NCBI RefSeq assembly: GCF_022605725.1
Contig: NC_065557.1
Span: 27,903,256 to 27,967,255, forward strand
Source of the DNA: Anthonomus grandis grandis
Lineage: Eukaryota; Arthropoda; Insecta; Coleoptera; Curculionidae
Length of the DNA: 64,000 nucleotides
Direction: 5' to 3'
Numbering within the stretch: position 1 is the stretch's first letter; every line of letters starts with the position of its first letter. The position numbers were made by a program, and so were the translations under genes. The notes under the pieces were generated by a model. It was not told the origin of the DNA. It made no database searches and saw nothing but the letters and a program-made list of their open reading frames with translations. Shown piece by piece: positions 11,640 through 22,313 of the stretch.

Positions 11640-12973
11640 GAAAATGAAGAAATATTAGATTTGGTAAAACAATACGAAGAATACAGTGAAAAAACATTGC
11701 AAGGCGATCATGGAATGGAATGGACGATCATGTGGAGTCTCCACAATACTATATGCTATACATACGTTTCGTCGACTATTATTTGTTGCTAAATGCAAGT
11801 ATTCGCAAAGGCGACTTCCAGTTATTCAAATATATGTTATCAAAAATGGTTAACTTATTTTTCACATTTAATCAGCCAAATTATTCGAGATATTTAGTTA
11901 AATATCTCGATAATTTTCTGAAAATTGACGACACACATCCTGGCTTGCGTTCGCAGCTAGAGGAGGGATCATTCGGCGTTAAAAGGACAAAGAAACCGTT
12001 TTCAAGGCAATCAGTTGACCTCACTCTTGAGCAAACTATTAATGCAGATGCTGCTAATAAGCTGACTGGAATTTCTCATATCACAAGTTCGATAGCAGCT
12101 AGACAGCGATGGTGCCGCAGCCACACCATTCGATCTGCGATTATTAGTCATACGTTAGATGATGCACTTTTAACTAAAAAACAAGACGTGACACAAGATT
12201 TGTCAAAGGGTGTGATTAAAAAAAACAGCAGTCAACTAGCTCGATTAATTAGTGGAATAAAACGAAATATCAACCCGTTTGATAAAGTTTTAAACAAAAA
12301 TAATTTATACAACATTTCTACTGGCCAAGCTGCACCAGAAAATGTCGCTGACTTTTTGTTGAGTGTTGAAGAAACTGGAAATCAGCAGAGACAAAAATTT
12401 ATACAATTGTGTGTAGACGATCCAAGTAAGTTTGATCAGGCTATTTCACAAAATAAACTTCATACTTTTGCCAGTATCATCAGTAAAAAAAAATTGTCAA
12501 TTGCTGGAAAGGAAGTGGAGCTGAGAATGCAGCGTGATATTTTTGGCAAGCTTCTTTACATTTCCATGCAAAAAGAAGTTGATATTGCAAAGGTTCTTGC
12601 GTACCCATTAACGCCAGTACCTTTGTCAATGTGCCATCTTGATGGTTCTATTTGCAAGACTGAAAAATCGGCTCTGATGAAATTGTTGGAGAAAGAAGTT
12701 CAATCACAAGCACCTATAAACACAGATGTGATTATCTACGATGGATTTTTCATTCTTCACTTGATGAAAGAAGTACCAAATACTTTTGGAAACATTTCTC
12801 TACAACTTCTGCAGTGGATTTGTGCAACTCCAGCAAAAGTTATTATAGTTACATTCGACAGATACATTTTCCCGTCGATAAAAGATACGGAGCGTAAAAT
12901 GAGGGGTATGGAAATATCTGATTATCGGATTGATGGTCCCGATCAGTTGCGAACGAAAGATTTGGCTACATAA
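11640..12973 (+). pseudogene. Mobile-element protein, N-terminal and central part; unnamed family, nuclease-like motifs
   Basis: The 417-codon frame (start 11720) carries FFTFNQPNYSRYLVKYLDNF (about residue 50), the DLTLEQTINADA block (about residue 100) and IAARQRWCRSHTIRSA (about residue 126). I recall this order in a large family of uncharacterised invertebrate proteins often present in many copies per genome. Around residues 342-392, VIIYDGFFILHLMKEV, VTFDRYIFPSIKDTERKMRG resemble, in spacing and acidic residues, the start of PIN/FEN-type nucleases (inference). The true N-terminus lies upstream: 11650-11716 reads EEILDLVKQYEEYSEKTLQG in another frame, separated by a 20-bp duplication (11705-11724) that shifts the frame. 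The frame ends DLAT then TAA. Confidence 0.65.
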
Positions 12974-12985
12974 TATATAATACAT

Positions 12986-13553
12986 AATACATACAGATGT
13001 GTTAATCATCATGCTCGGTAATATGTCTCAAATACGTTACAGCCATCACATTCATATGGAAGTTGGTACCGGCAATCACCATCGCTTTATTGACGTTACG
13101 ACATTATTCGACACTCTTGGAAAAGATGTGAGCGAAGCGCTGCCTGCCTTCCATGCTTTCACTGGGTGCGACTTCAATCCATCATTTTTCCGCAAAGGAA
13201 AAAAGCGACCGCTGGCAATAATGAGAGAAAGTTCTCGCTTCATTGAAGCATTCACACAAATGTCGATGCCATCGCATGAGAAGAGTGAACTTTTTAAAGT
13301 GATTGAAGAGTATATCTGTGCTGTGTACGGATTTAAAAAATTACAAAAAGTTAACCAGGCAAGAGAAGCAACTTTTCATAAAAATTACAAAATTGGTAGA
13401 AATGACGTCTTTGAGTTGCCGAAAACAAATATTGATGGGTCAAGTCTACCGCCGTGCCAAGCTGAATTAGTCAATCAATTTTCAAGAAACATGCTCTTCG
13501 ACGGGCTTTCCACCAACATACAGCCGGCTGACGATTTTTTTTTATTTAAATAA
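12986..13553 (+). pseudogene. Mobile-element protein, C-terminal part of the same unnamed family
   Basis: The frame resumes with DVLIIMLGNMSQ (from about 12996; the annotated Met at 13012 lies inside it), then GTGNHHRFIDVTTLFDTLG and FHAFTGCDFNPSFFRKGKK. An acidic 'D.D.l..ml' strand followed by a 'H.f.GCD....f.g.gK' segment is the kind of arrangement seen in FEN/XPG-like nucleases (aspartates plus helix-turn-helix), so I infer a nuclease-like fold. About a hundred residues that should lie between this and the upstream frame appear to be deleted; an AT-rich filler (12974-12996) marks the join. The last 18 codons run into the right inverted repeat, where the protein stops at 13553. Confidence 0.65.
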
Positions 13554-13768
13554 TTATATAAACAACCATCTACAAAAATTTCGGCAGGGTTGAAATGACT
13601 GAAAGTTGAATTTTTTTTTAAGTATTTTCGGCCCTCCCATTGGCCCACCCACTGCTGGTGCGCTAGCTGATGGTCATTTTGCCTTAAAGCACAACGAAAT
13701 TTAGTACTCCACAAAGTTTGGTCAGGGTTGAAATTGGTCAAAAAAATCTGTCACTGGCTCCCGGGCTA
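13500..13768. repeat. Right 269-bp terminal inverted repeat of the 11.3-kb element
   Basis: Mirror of 11333-11600. It encodes the protein's last residues and terminates at CCCGGGCTA, followed by the TTA duplication. Confidence 0.8.
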
Positions 13769-13771
13769 TTA

Positions 13772-14729
13772 TTAAGAGTAAATTTACGCCAATTAAGTAA
13801 CTATGTTTTTTTTGGTTAGTAGCAAGTTTTCTAATTAGATATTTATTTTAATTACATCTAAGATTTATTTCTGCCAAACTAATTATTAACTAAATAATAT
13901 GATGTTTTTAATTTTAAAAAAGACGAATAAGTCTTGAAAGCTTATATTTTACTAGAACTGTTTAGAACTAAACTTAAGGAGATATATCAACATAAATACT
14001 TTTATTTAGTTACACTAAAATATTAATTATGGGATATATAGACTTAAAAAATTTTGTTAACTAGGTGTAGAATAAATTCTTAAATTATTGGTTATTACGT
14101 TTTTCTAAATGGATCTTGGACAATTTATGTTTCTCTACATACAAACGCAACAAAGGAAAAGACCGCGCTTTCATCCAGCTAATATTAAAAGAGTAAAACA
14201 GTGGATAACCTAAAAATGCAGATAAAGCAATAGCTCTAGAATTTATGGCCTCTATAAAAATGCAGCACGTAATGTCATAAACGACTCTCTAAGCCGCCTT
14301 AGGAACGTCGGTTGAATTAAAATCCTCTCGGCTTTTGGATGTTCCAAAAAGAATAAAAGTTCTTACAATATGACCTCATCGAAACGGAAAATATTATTAA
14401 CCTTTTGACCCACTTATAATAGACCCAAGAAAAGGAATTCGTCTATAATAATAAAGTAGTTCGATTCTTTTAAATTTATTATGACGATTAACATATTATT
14501 ATAAAAATGTAAATACGTTAGTTATTTTCTTAATTTTTTTTGTGATATTTTGTTCATATTTCGGTCTCTCGATAAAATCGGTTCTACTTACGTTTAGTTT
14601 ATAAAAAAATACTATTTTCACCTATAGTTTTTGAAGTTTTTGAATTTTTTTGGGCCTTAATTTAGGTTATTTAGAAATGTAGAAAATTCTAGAGAGATAT
14701 AAATTGTTCCATGTGTCAGTTTTAATTGT
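13772..14729. other. AT-rich spacer without a recognised gene
   Basis: No motif or inverted repeat of note was seen between the TIR element and the retrotransposon debris. Confidence 0.4.
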
Positions 14730-14811
14730 TTAGTCAGTTTTTACCTTGGAAATAATTAAACGGTAGTGTGTTTCTGGCATAAAAGAGTATATCTGAAGTA
14801 AGTATAGGAGT

Positions 14812-15012
14812 GTGCTCCTTAAAATTGAACAACAACTGGTGTCAAAAATGGGATATTTGAAAGTCCATTTTAATGAATTTAACAAAAAGTCAGGCCAAGA
14901 TGAAGACCGACAAATTAATAGAGCTGCTGCGAACAAGAAGAACGAGACTTTATTAGTTCGAGACCGCCGCAAGGAGAAATCGCTGGGAAACGAACAAGAC
15001 AATCAATCTTAA
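14812..15012 (+). pseudogene. Lysine/glutamate-rich open frame, possibly retrotransposon gag debris
   Basis: A 66-codon charged frame (contains FNEFNKKSGQDEDRQINRAA) lies just upstream of a Ty3/gypsy-like pol fragment on the same strand. Its charge and position would suit a piece of gag, but I see no zinc knuckle and do not recognise the sequence. It might equally be chance. Confidence 0.3.
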
Positions 15013-15059
15013 GATATAACTTAGACGAAAATCTACAGAAATACTAAAAATATTGCCAT

Positions 15060-15420
15060 CTGAGGATCAGCTTAATTTTGACGTACTGGAGATACGGTGA
15101 GAACCACTCCACTGTTGGAGTTGTACCGTAAACGTCAATGGTGCCACGTATAAGAATATACTGGTGACCATACCCTGGAGAGAGCATATGGTGGTGGATA
15201 CAGGATCAAAACATACCATCATGAAGCTGAAAATCATAACTTTGTACGATTTTAGCACCACCAAACTTAATCCTAGAGTCAGCTGATTCTTGGACTACAT
15301 AAACCTTAAGTCACTGTGGTTTCCTTGCGTGATGACTTAAGAAGTACTGATTTGGTGCCTCATCCAATTAACACAGGAGACAATGCTCCGATAAAACAAG
15401 GACCTCGTTGAATTTCTAAT
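15060..15420 (+). pseudogene. Ty3/gypsy-like pol fragment (protease to start of reverse transcriptase)
   Basis: The frame around 15130-15285 reads NVNGATYKNILVTIPWREHM then VVDTGSKHTIMK, which has the D-T-G-S core of a retroviral-type aspartic protease (the GS here following DT). About 60 bases further, in a shifted frame, LVPHPINTGDNAPIKQGPR resembles the 'H.I.TGd..PirqrpRR' segment that precedes the reverse transcriptase of Ty3/gypsy elements. The distance between the two is much shorter than normal, so sequence is missing. Stops follow immediately. No RT palm or integrase is seen. Confidence 0.5.
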
Positions 15421-15555
15421 TTAAAGAGTTAAATAAGATCACGTTAACTTAATGCTTCAAGGAATGAGGACACAAAGGGTGATATACCATCATCACCATA
15501 GGGTGATAACCAAGTCGTTGGACATATTTAGTTATCCAAGGACTCTGGTTTTTAT

Positions 15556-16175
15556 TAAGGGGGGAGGGGGAGGTGGTACTATTTTTTCAAGATCTTAAAG
15601 AGAAACAAAAACAACTAGTTACTTATTTCCAAGTAATATATTTAAAAGTGTACAGATATCTAGTTTGAAGTATGTAAGTAGAGTTTATCAGGCGCTGTAA
15701 TTATGTTAACTTTTTAGATGACTTAGTGTGTTAGACTTTTATTTATCTTGAAGTAAAGCCAAAAAGCAGGAATACGTGTCGGCAGGTACTATCTTTTCTT
15801 GTTCTGCTTCCCGTCTTACGCAGTATCCCAATAAACCTATTCTTTTGCTATTTAATTCTCCGTGCTATCTTTAATTTTTTGAAACTATATCGAGTCGGGT
15901 TAAGGTTATATGACACAAGTAGCTTATGCTTCCTTAGTGTAGATGCTTTATTTTTGCTCCGGAGTTAATAGAGCTGATTATACAAATTGGTTGTTTGCTC
16001 CTGTTCGTAATCCCTTACCTTTTTTTTTCCTTTACTTTTTCTTTTGGTTCTTTGGTTGCCCTGCCCTGAAGAAGCGAAAATGCAAAAAACGTGCCGGCAG
16101 GTACACCATCTTTACTTCTTTTTAGGATTATCGGGGTAGTCTTACGGAGTACCCCGATAATCCTATTCTTTTGAT
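15556..16175. repeat. Polypurine tract and degenerate LTR-like direct repeats
   Basis: A polypurine run (AAGGGGGGAGGGGGAGG, 15559-15575) is followed by sequence containing two diverged copies of one unit: ACGTGTCGGCAGGTACTATC with AATAAACCTATTCTTTT (15774-15854) and ACGTGCCGGCAGGTACACCA with ATAATCCTATTCTTTT (16089-16175). The first copy holds an AATAAA signal. Coming after the gypsy pol debris on the same strand, this may be a decayed 3' LTR or nested LTRs, but borders are not visible. Confidence 0.35.
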
Positions 16176-17349
16176 ATCATTATTCTTATTTAAAAAATAT
16201 TGTTGGTTTTTTAAATCTTATTCGATATTGTATAATAAAATCGAATTAACATTATACGATGAATTACTTCAATATTTAATCGTGTATATGAATATTACAT
16301 ATCCAGATCCTACAACACTACAACAACTAAATATTTGCTTTTAATTAATATTCAGGTGGAAACTCTACTAAATTAGTAAATTAGCTTTCCAGTTAATGTA
16401 TGTTATTGCCTATGATTAATTTTACTAATATACAAAGATATTGTTATAATATTGATGACTTATTATATCGGCATATAATTAATGATTTAAGAAACCAATA
16501 ATTATATATTTATTAGAAGTATAACTATAAAGTGAATTTTTTAATTTAAGTTTTTTATTATAAGCCTCTTATTATTATTACTATAATTGGTAATAAGAGT
16601 TTATAAAATACATATATCGCAGACAAAGATAAATTCGTTCTATAAGTTATATAATTAAATAATATACATATTATATAGTCCCATAGTTGGAACCTTTGTG
16701 TGACACTCAAATTACGGGACAGTTTTACCACTAACCAAATAAAGAGTTTTGGTTAGTGGTAAAACTGTCTCGTAATTTCATATATTATTGAATTTATTCA
16801 TTGTAAATATAATTTTAGGTCAGAAATATATAACTTAACATAAACTGAAAAATACATAAAGATGGATACCATCGCATCATTAATTAATTAAGTAATTAAG
16901 TAAATACCGTACTGTCAATAATATAGGACAAAGTTATTACTTACCGATTAATGAAATAATTTAAAAATAGTTAAATAGACTTTAAATCAATCATCTGTCT
17001 TCAGATGACGTAAGTGTAAAAATTCAATAAATTGTATAAATCATAGACAAATGCATGTATAAATTCAGACAAAGCCTTTGGACTAAATAATAAGCTCAAC
17101 TTAAGTAGCTTGCTGGTATAACGAAGAAATAATGTTACAAATTTTGATGTGTCTGATTGTTATTTAACTTTAAGAATACTCGTTGCAGGTGAATTTAGTT
17201 TGGTTTTGTAACTTCACTTGGTATAGGAGAAGAGGTCATGATTTTTTAACAAATCACTAATGAATACCAGTAGACATTCTTAATAGTAAATCTTGAGATA
17301 GGAAAACATGCTAAACCATTTGGTCATATAAGTTTAAGAATATCTCCTA
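16176..17349. other. AT-rich spacer
   Basis: Apart from the hairpin at 16709, nothing recognisable was seen up to the 17.35-kb transposon. Confidence 0.4.
16709..16778. repeat. 31-bp inverted repeat with 8-base loop
   Basis: Arms 16709-16739 and 16748-16778 are complementary with a single mismatch. The arm core is GTTTTACCACTAACCAAA. This would form a strong hairpin; it could be a short foldback element or a replication-slippage product. Confidence 0.75.
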
Positions 17350-19692
17350 TATACAGGGTGTTTCCTAACTACGGTACGAAACTATACAGGGTGAATCGTT
17401 AGGTCGTTTTATGAAAAAAAGTTCCTATGAACGTATGTCGGGAGTTGCTTTGTTTCTGAGATACAGGGCGATGAAGGTTCAAAAAAATAACGGTATTTTA
17501 AAAATACTTTAACTATCCTTAAACCGATTTGGTTGAAATTTGGTGCAGTTATTTGAAGTTATAAGACGCTTATTTATCTGTAACTAGATTGAAATTATTA
17601 GGTCCAGTGGCGTGTCAGTGGGCACCACATGCTTATTGTTGAGAAAAAAACAAGGCCAATAATTGTTTTGCAGTTTTTTATCTATTTTTGTATTTAAGCA
17701 ACTAAAAATACAACTTTTTCGTATCTTATCTTATTATCTTCTTATCTGGCTTTGTTTTCGAGAAAAAAAATTTTAAGTATCTTTAACTCATTCTAAAAAT
17801 TATCCATGGACGACAACATGAAATAAAAACCAACTAATTCGATAAACAATTTCGACCTTAAAGTAAATGAGCAAAATGCACACCTTCTGATAAAATAGTC
17901 TGACACGCTCAAAAATACCTGGAGTATCCCTTATGATATTGCAATTGACAATTATCCGATTCCTCAAGTCATTCACATCTAGAACAGGAGTTTTATAAAC
18001 AAGAGCCTTCAGATGGCCCCATAAATAGTAATCCAGGGGATTTATATCAGAACTGCGAGCCGGCCAATTTTAAGGTCCTGCACGTCCAATCCAGCAATTA
18101 GGGTAGATGAAGTCGAGATGCTGATGAGCAAGAACACTGAAATGAGCTGGAGCCCCGTTGTGCATAAACCACATGTTGACTCTTACTTGTAGGGGTACTT
18201 CTTCTAATAAAGTGGGTAAATGGTGTTGCAAGAAATCCGTGTAGGATTCACCTGTTAATCTTGCCGGTAAAAAAAATAGGCCAATTAGGTAGTCACCAAT
18301 AATTTCTATCCAAACGTTCAGCGAAAATTGTTGCTGAAAATGAGTTTCTCTAATAACGTGGGGATTTTCGTCGGCTCAAAATTGATCATTGTGGAAGTTC
18401 ATAATAGCATCTCTTGAAAATTTTGCCTCGTCCGTAAATAAAATATTTGGTAGGAAACTATTATTGTGTGCCATCGTATGAATCAACCACCTGCAAAACA
18501 TTAATCTTGGATGAAAATCCCGAGGCAGTAGAGCTTGTATACACGCTGTATGTGATTTGGAAGCAGGAGGTTTCTTTTTAGAACTTTCCAAACGGTTTTT
18601 GAACTGACTTCAAGCTGCAGTGCAATCTTCCTGATACTATTGGAAGGATCTTCTTCTATCGCATCAAGTATAGCTTCTTCCAGGTCAGGCGTTGTTATAG
18701 TTTCTGGTCTTCCACCACCCATATTTTTATTAAAACTCCCAGTTTCACAAAATCTTGCATGTAGTTTTCTAAATGTTTTTGCACATGGAATTACTCTGTT
18801 AGAATATCTGTCCTGGTAAATTCTTCGTGCTTCTTTCGCATTTCCATTTGCTAATCCATAAATAAAGTGCATGTCGGTCATTTCATGGTTAGTAAAATTA
18901 TTCATGATGGAGTAATGAATCACTGCTAATTGACAGCTGAATTTTACTTATAGCAATTCTATCACTGTCAGCTGGTCTCCAAAGCAGGTAGGTACAAAGG
19001 AGGTACTTGAATGGAATTGCCAATTATTTGTCATAAGAAGCAATGTATTTGTTATTTTGTTGTATTTCAAAAATCTGATAATAAAAATCGTAGAAGTTGA
19101 ATGTTTATTATCATAGTAAACAAGACACAAGAGACCAAAAAGTCGTGCATTGGAGGGTGGACATTTTGTTCATGTACTTTAAGGTCGAAATTGTTTATCA
19201 AATTAATTGGTTTTTATTTCATGTTGTCATCCATGGATAATTTTTAGAATGAGTTAAAGATATTTCAATTTTTTTTTCTTGAAAACAAAGCCAAATATGA
19301 AGATAATAAGATAAGATACGAAAAAGTTCTATTTTTTGTTGCTTAAATACAAAAATAAATAAAAAGCTGCAAAACAATTAATTATTGGCTTTGTTTTTTT
19401 CTCAACAATAAGCATGTGGTGCCCACTGACACGCCACTGGACCTAATAATTTTAATCTAGTTACAGCTTAATAAGCGTCTTATAACTTTAAATAACTACA
19501 CCAAATTTCAACCAAATCGGTTTAAGGATAGTTATAGTATTTTTAAAATACCGTTATTTTTTTGAACCTTCATCGCCCTGTATCTCAGAAACAAAACTCC
19601 CGACATACGTTCATAGGAACTTTTTTTTCATAAAACGACCTAACGATTCACCCTGTATAGTTTCGTACCGTAGTTAGGAAACAGCCTGTATA
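17350..19692 (-). mobile_element. DD41D-type mariner transposon with about 520-bp inverted repeats
   Basis: The outer ends are TATACAGGGTGTTTCC at 17350 and its mirror ending at 19692 (TA-flanked). The repeats continue inward to about 17870 and from about 19174, so each is about 520 bp and only slightly diverged. Within the left repeat the terminal motif recurs: TATACAGGGTG at 17382 and ATACAGGGCG near 17460, with mirror copies on the right. The transposase is on the minus strand and nearly complete. This is the best preserved copy of its group in the window after the 59.3-kb element, but the catalytic site is damaged. Confidence 0.85.
17885..18923 (-). pseudogene. DD41D-type transposase, near full length, inactivated
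   Basis: Residues 1-140 hold the DNA-binding domain: MTDMHFIYGLANGNAKEARR, a GGGRPET linker and a second helix-turn-helix (SNSIRKIALQLEVSSKTVWK). A one-base shift near 18545 leads to IQALLPRDFHPRLMFCRWLI and ILFTDEAKFSRD with the first aspartate. After a stop at 18376, the frame gives ETHFQQQFSLNVWIEIIG, MWFMHNGAPAHF and, past one more stop, SSDINPLDYYLWGHLKALVY. The second catalytic residue is N in MHNGAPAH, where D is expected. Between that position and the D of NPLD I count 41 residues, which defines the DD41D spacing. It should not be catalytically active. Confidence 0.8.
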
Positions 19693-21829
19693 ATCAGAGA
19701 CCTGGATTTAGAGAGGGGCCTGGTTGAGGACTTATTTGCTAAAGGTAAAATATACTTATGTAAAATATGTCTTTAAATTCAATTCTGTTTTTCAAGCTGA
19801 AACATTGTAGGCGATGAAATTTATAAATCACAGGGAATCTCTCTTATTTAATGTATGATTTTCAAATATTTTGTTTAAATTTCACTAATTTTTTGCCACA
19901 ATATTTTATTAATTATAATTGTACCTATACTAGTATATTTTCAGTGTTGGGCAGGTGTGGTTCAATTGAAAGCCTGTAATTATCCAGCATTAAGCTTATA
20001 CTTAATCTGTGGTAAGGATAGAATACGCATGCATATACATACATATCGTTTATTTTTGATAATTTTGTGTTTCGTCAGTGGATTTTTTTCCAAATTAGTA
20101 ACAGATTAGAAGTACCAAAGAAATCGTGGTTGTTCTAAATCTAATTTATTTTAATATATAATTATCATATTACAATCATTTTGATATAAAGCCAAAAAGT
20201 ATTTTTACATTTATTAGAAAAAAAAAGGTCAATTAAAATATGTTAAAAAAATTTGAATCAAAGTTGATGAAGAGTCTAATTTTGGATATTTTTCAACATT
20301 TTTACTCAAATGCAGAAAAAAATTACTTCCTTTTAAGTAAGTGTAAGTAACAGAATTGTTATTATTTAATAAAAAGCTTCAAATCGAAATAAACATATAC
20401 AAAAATTGACATAAACATTTTGAATTTAGACCTATACGGCTGCAAATTTGCCTCGAAAGCTTGAATTTTAGTCTGAAATAATTTTTAGAAGTGGATTATT
20501 ATATCTATTAAATTATGTATAGAAATGTCAAAAGAACACTTCAACCAATATTATTATTCCCTTTTAATAAATAATAAAGCATTTTTTTAACTAAAATAAA
20601 ATAAAGACTATAAAGAATTCAATATTCAAAATTAAATTAATATAGATAACGTATATTAGAGAAAAGGACAACAACATCGCAACTTGATCGCATTATTATT
20701 GCTATTGGCATAAAGAATCTTTACCAGTGATGTCGTCAAAAAAAATTTACATGATAAATATTTATTATTAATAAATTATGCTTTAAACTTAAATAATATT
20801 TCAGTGTAGGAACTCTTTATGTGTTTTTTTAACGATTTAAAGATAATAATTCAGGTTTTAAGATACAAATTTTTAATATTTTAATATGCCAGGTTTCTAC
20901 CAAGATAATAAAAACATCAAATTAGTCCTCTTAATAAAACCATGGTCAAAACGAGTTTTTTTATGCTTTAGATTTTCAAAAAAATATTTGGGCTGCCAAG
21001 ACACCATTAGTATATTTTAATTCTAGATGCGAGTAATATTTTTTTTTTATTGTGTTTAGTACTTAATACAGAATAGACATTATCACAATATCCACAGATG
21101 AAAATGCGTGTCAATGTTAATATTAGGCATTAACAAAAATCTAATATTAATAATAGAAAAGGTTTATAATCAACTAGGGGAAATTGATAATATTATTTTA
21201 TTTACTTTAATTTGACAGAACTCCACTTCACTACTGTTTTACAGTTAGATAGTGACTGACTGAATGTTTTCTAAAAATGAAAAGGACTAGTTGAAATTAT
21301 TTCAACAAATTCAGATCATCACGATTACCTTACTTAAACCTTGAAATGCATTTCGTCCTCTGGGAATAAGGCAGTTACAGCTTTTCATATAATACAGCTT
21401 TGAAACTAATTAAAATGCTATAATAAAATCAACCTATTGCTCTAAATAGTTAATATTATTTAACTTAAAATGAGTTTATAAATTACGTTTTTAAATATCT
21501 TTACCTAAAGAAAGTTACCAGAGATTATTCAATTTCAGAAGCTTAAATCCTAGAGCTTAATCGATTGTTCCGGTAAAGCAAAACAAACTTGTACATCTCT
21601 TTAGATAATAATAAGCTAATGAGAAGTTTTTAAAACTTTAACCAATAGAACTAAGAACATAAAAAAGTAAAGTTTTAAAGTAAAGTTAGTCTAATGAACT
21701 ATAGTATATACATCGATAAAATAAAACTTAGGAAAGTTGAAAGATTTCTGAGGTTATTATGGTAAAATATTTTTGCCTCATAATCCAAGTTTAATTAAGT
21801 TGGATTAATTACGTCGACAAAACAACGGT
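19693..21829. other. AT-rich region, no recognised gene
   Basis: No exon, transposase or inverted repeat was recognised; poly-A/T and short open frames only. Confidence 0.4.
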
Positions 21830-21945
21830 TAGAACACAAAGTCACGGTCTCATCAAATCCATATAATTTTTTAAAAGATACACGTGTTTCGCTCCTATCG
21901 GAGCATCATCAGACCTATACGGAAAAATGGATGATACGTTTCTAT
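21830..21945 (-). repeat. Dispersed repeat with CTGATGA-hairpin-GAAAC motif
   Basis: The plus strand carries CACAAAGTCACGGTCTCATC, then CACGTGTTTCGCTCCTATCG and GAGCATCATCAG. On the minus strand this is CTGATGA, one base, a 5-bp stem GCTCC/GGAGC with a four-base loop, then GAAAC (21886-21912). The same sequence, including CACAAAGTCACGGTCTCATC, forms both arms of the palindrome at 57.63 kb, so this is a copy of the same family. The downstream ATGGATGATACGTTTCT also recurs, inverted, near 57.59 kb. Confidence 0.65.
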
Positions 21946-22313
21946 TTAATTAATTACGTCGTCTTTTAAACAAAAGTTTATATTGTTAGACTGATAATGA
22001 TTTTCTAGCTAATAGTTATGTAAATAAAAATAATATTTTAACTGTAATTTATTTGTAACTAGTTCTTCGATTTTACCTCTTTATTAATTAAAAAAAAAAT
22101 ATAAAAAAAAAACAAACGAAATTATAAATTTAAAAACTCTAAAAATAAACTGAAATTTTTGAGATGCTTTATGAAAAGCTTTAGAAGATATTTATTATGT
22201 TACTAAATTAATCTAAAAGCAATAATAGTTTTTGCAATACCTCTGAATAGTATCTGATGTTCTTTTTTTATGTTATATCTGTCATAATATATAATTGATT
22301 TATCAAGGATATA

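Larger units (their letters stand above)
11333..13768 (+). mobile_element. TIR transposon of unnamed family with nuclease-like protein; 3-bp TTA target duplication
   Basis: The element starts TAGCCCGGGAGCCAGTGACA at 11333 and ends with the reverse complement at 13768, 2436 bp in all. The inverted repeats are 268-269 bp (11333-11600 and 13500-13768), far longer than the hairpin needed for a simple foldback, and the inner parts are nearly identical. Flanks give a TTA duplication (11330-11332 and 13769-13771). Between the repeats lies one plus-strand protein in two open frames, 11720-12973 and 12999-13553. The protein has no DDE transposase motif that I can see. Target size and protein do not match mariner, hAT (8 bp) or piggyBac (TTAA). 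Conserved-looking but not intact. Confidence 0.8.
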
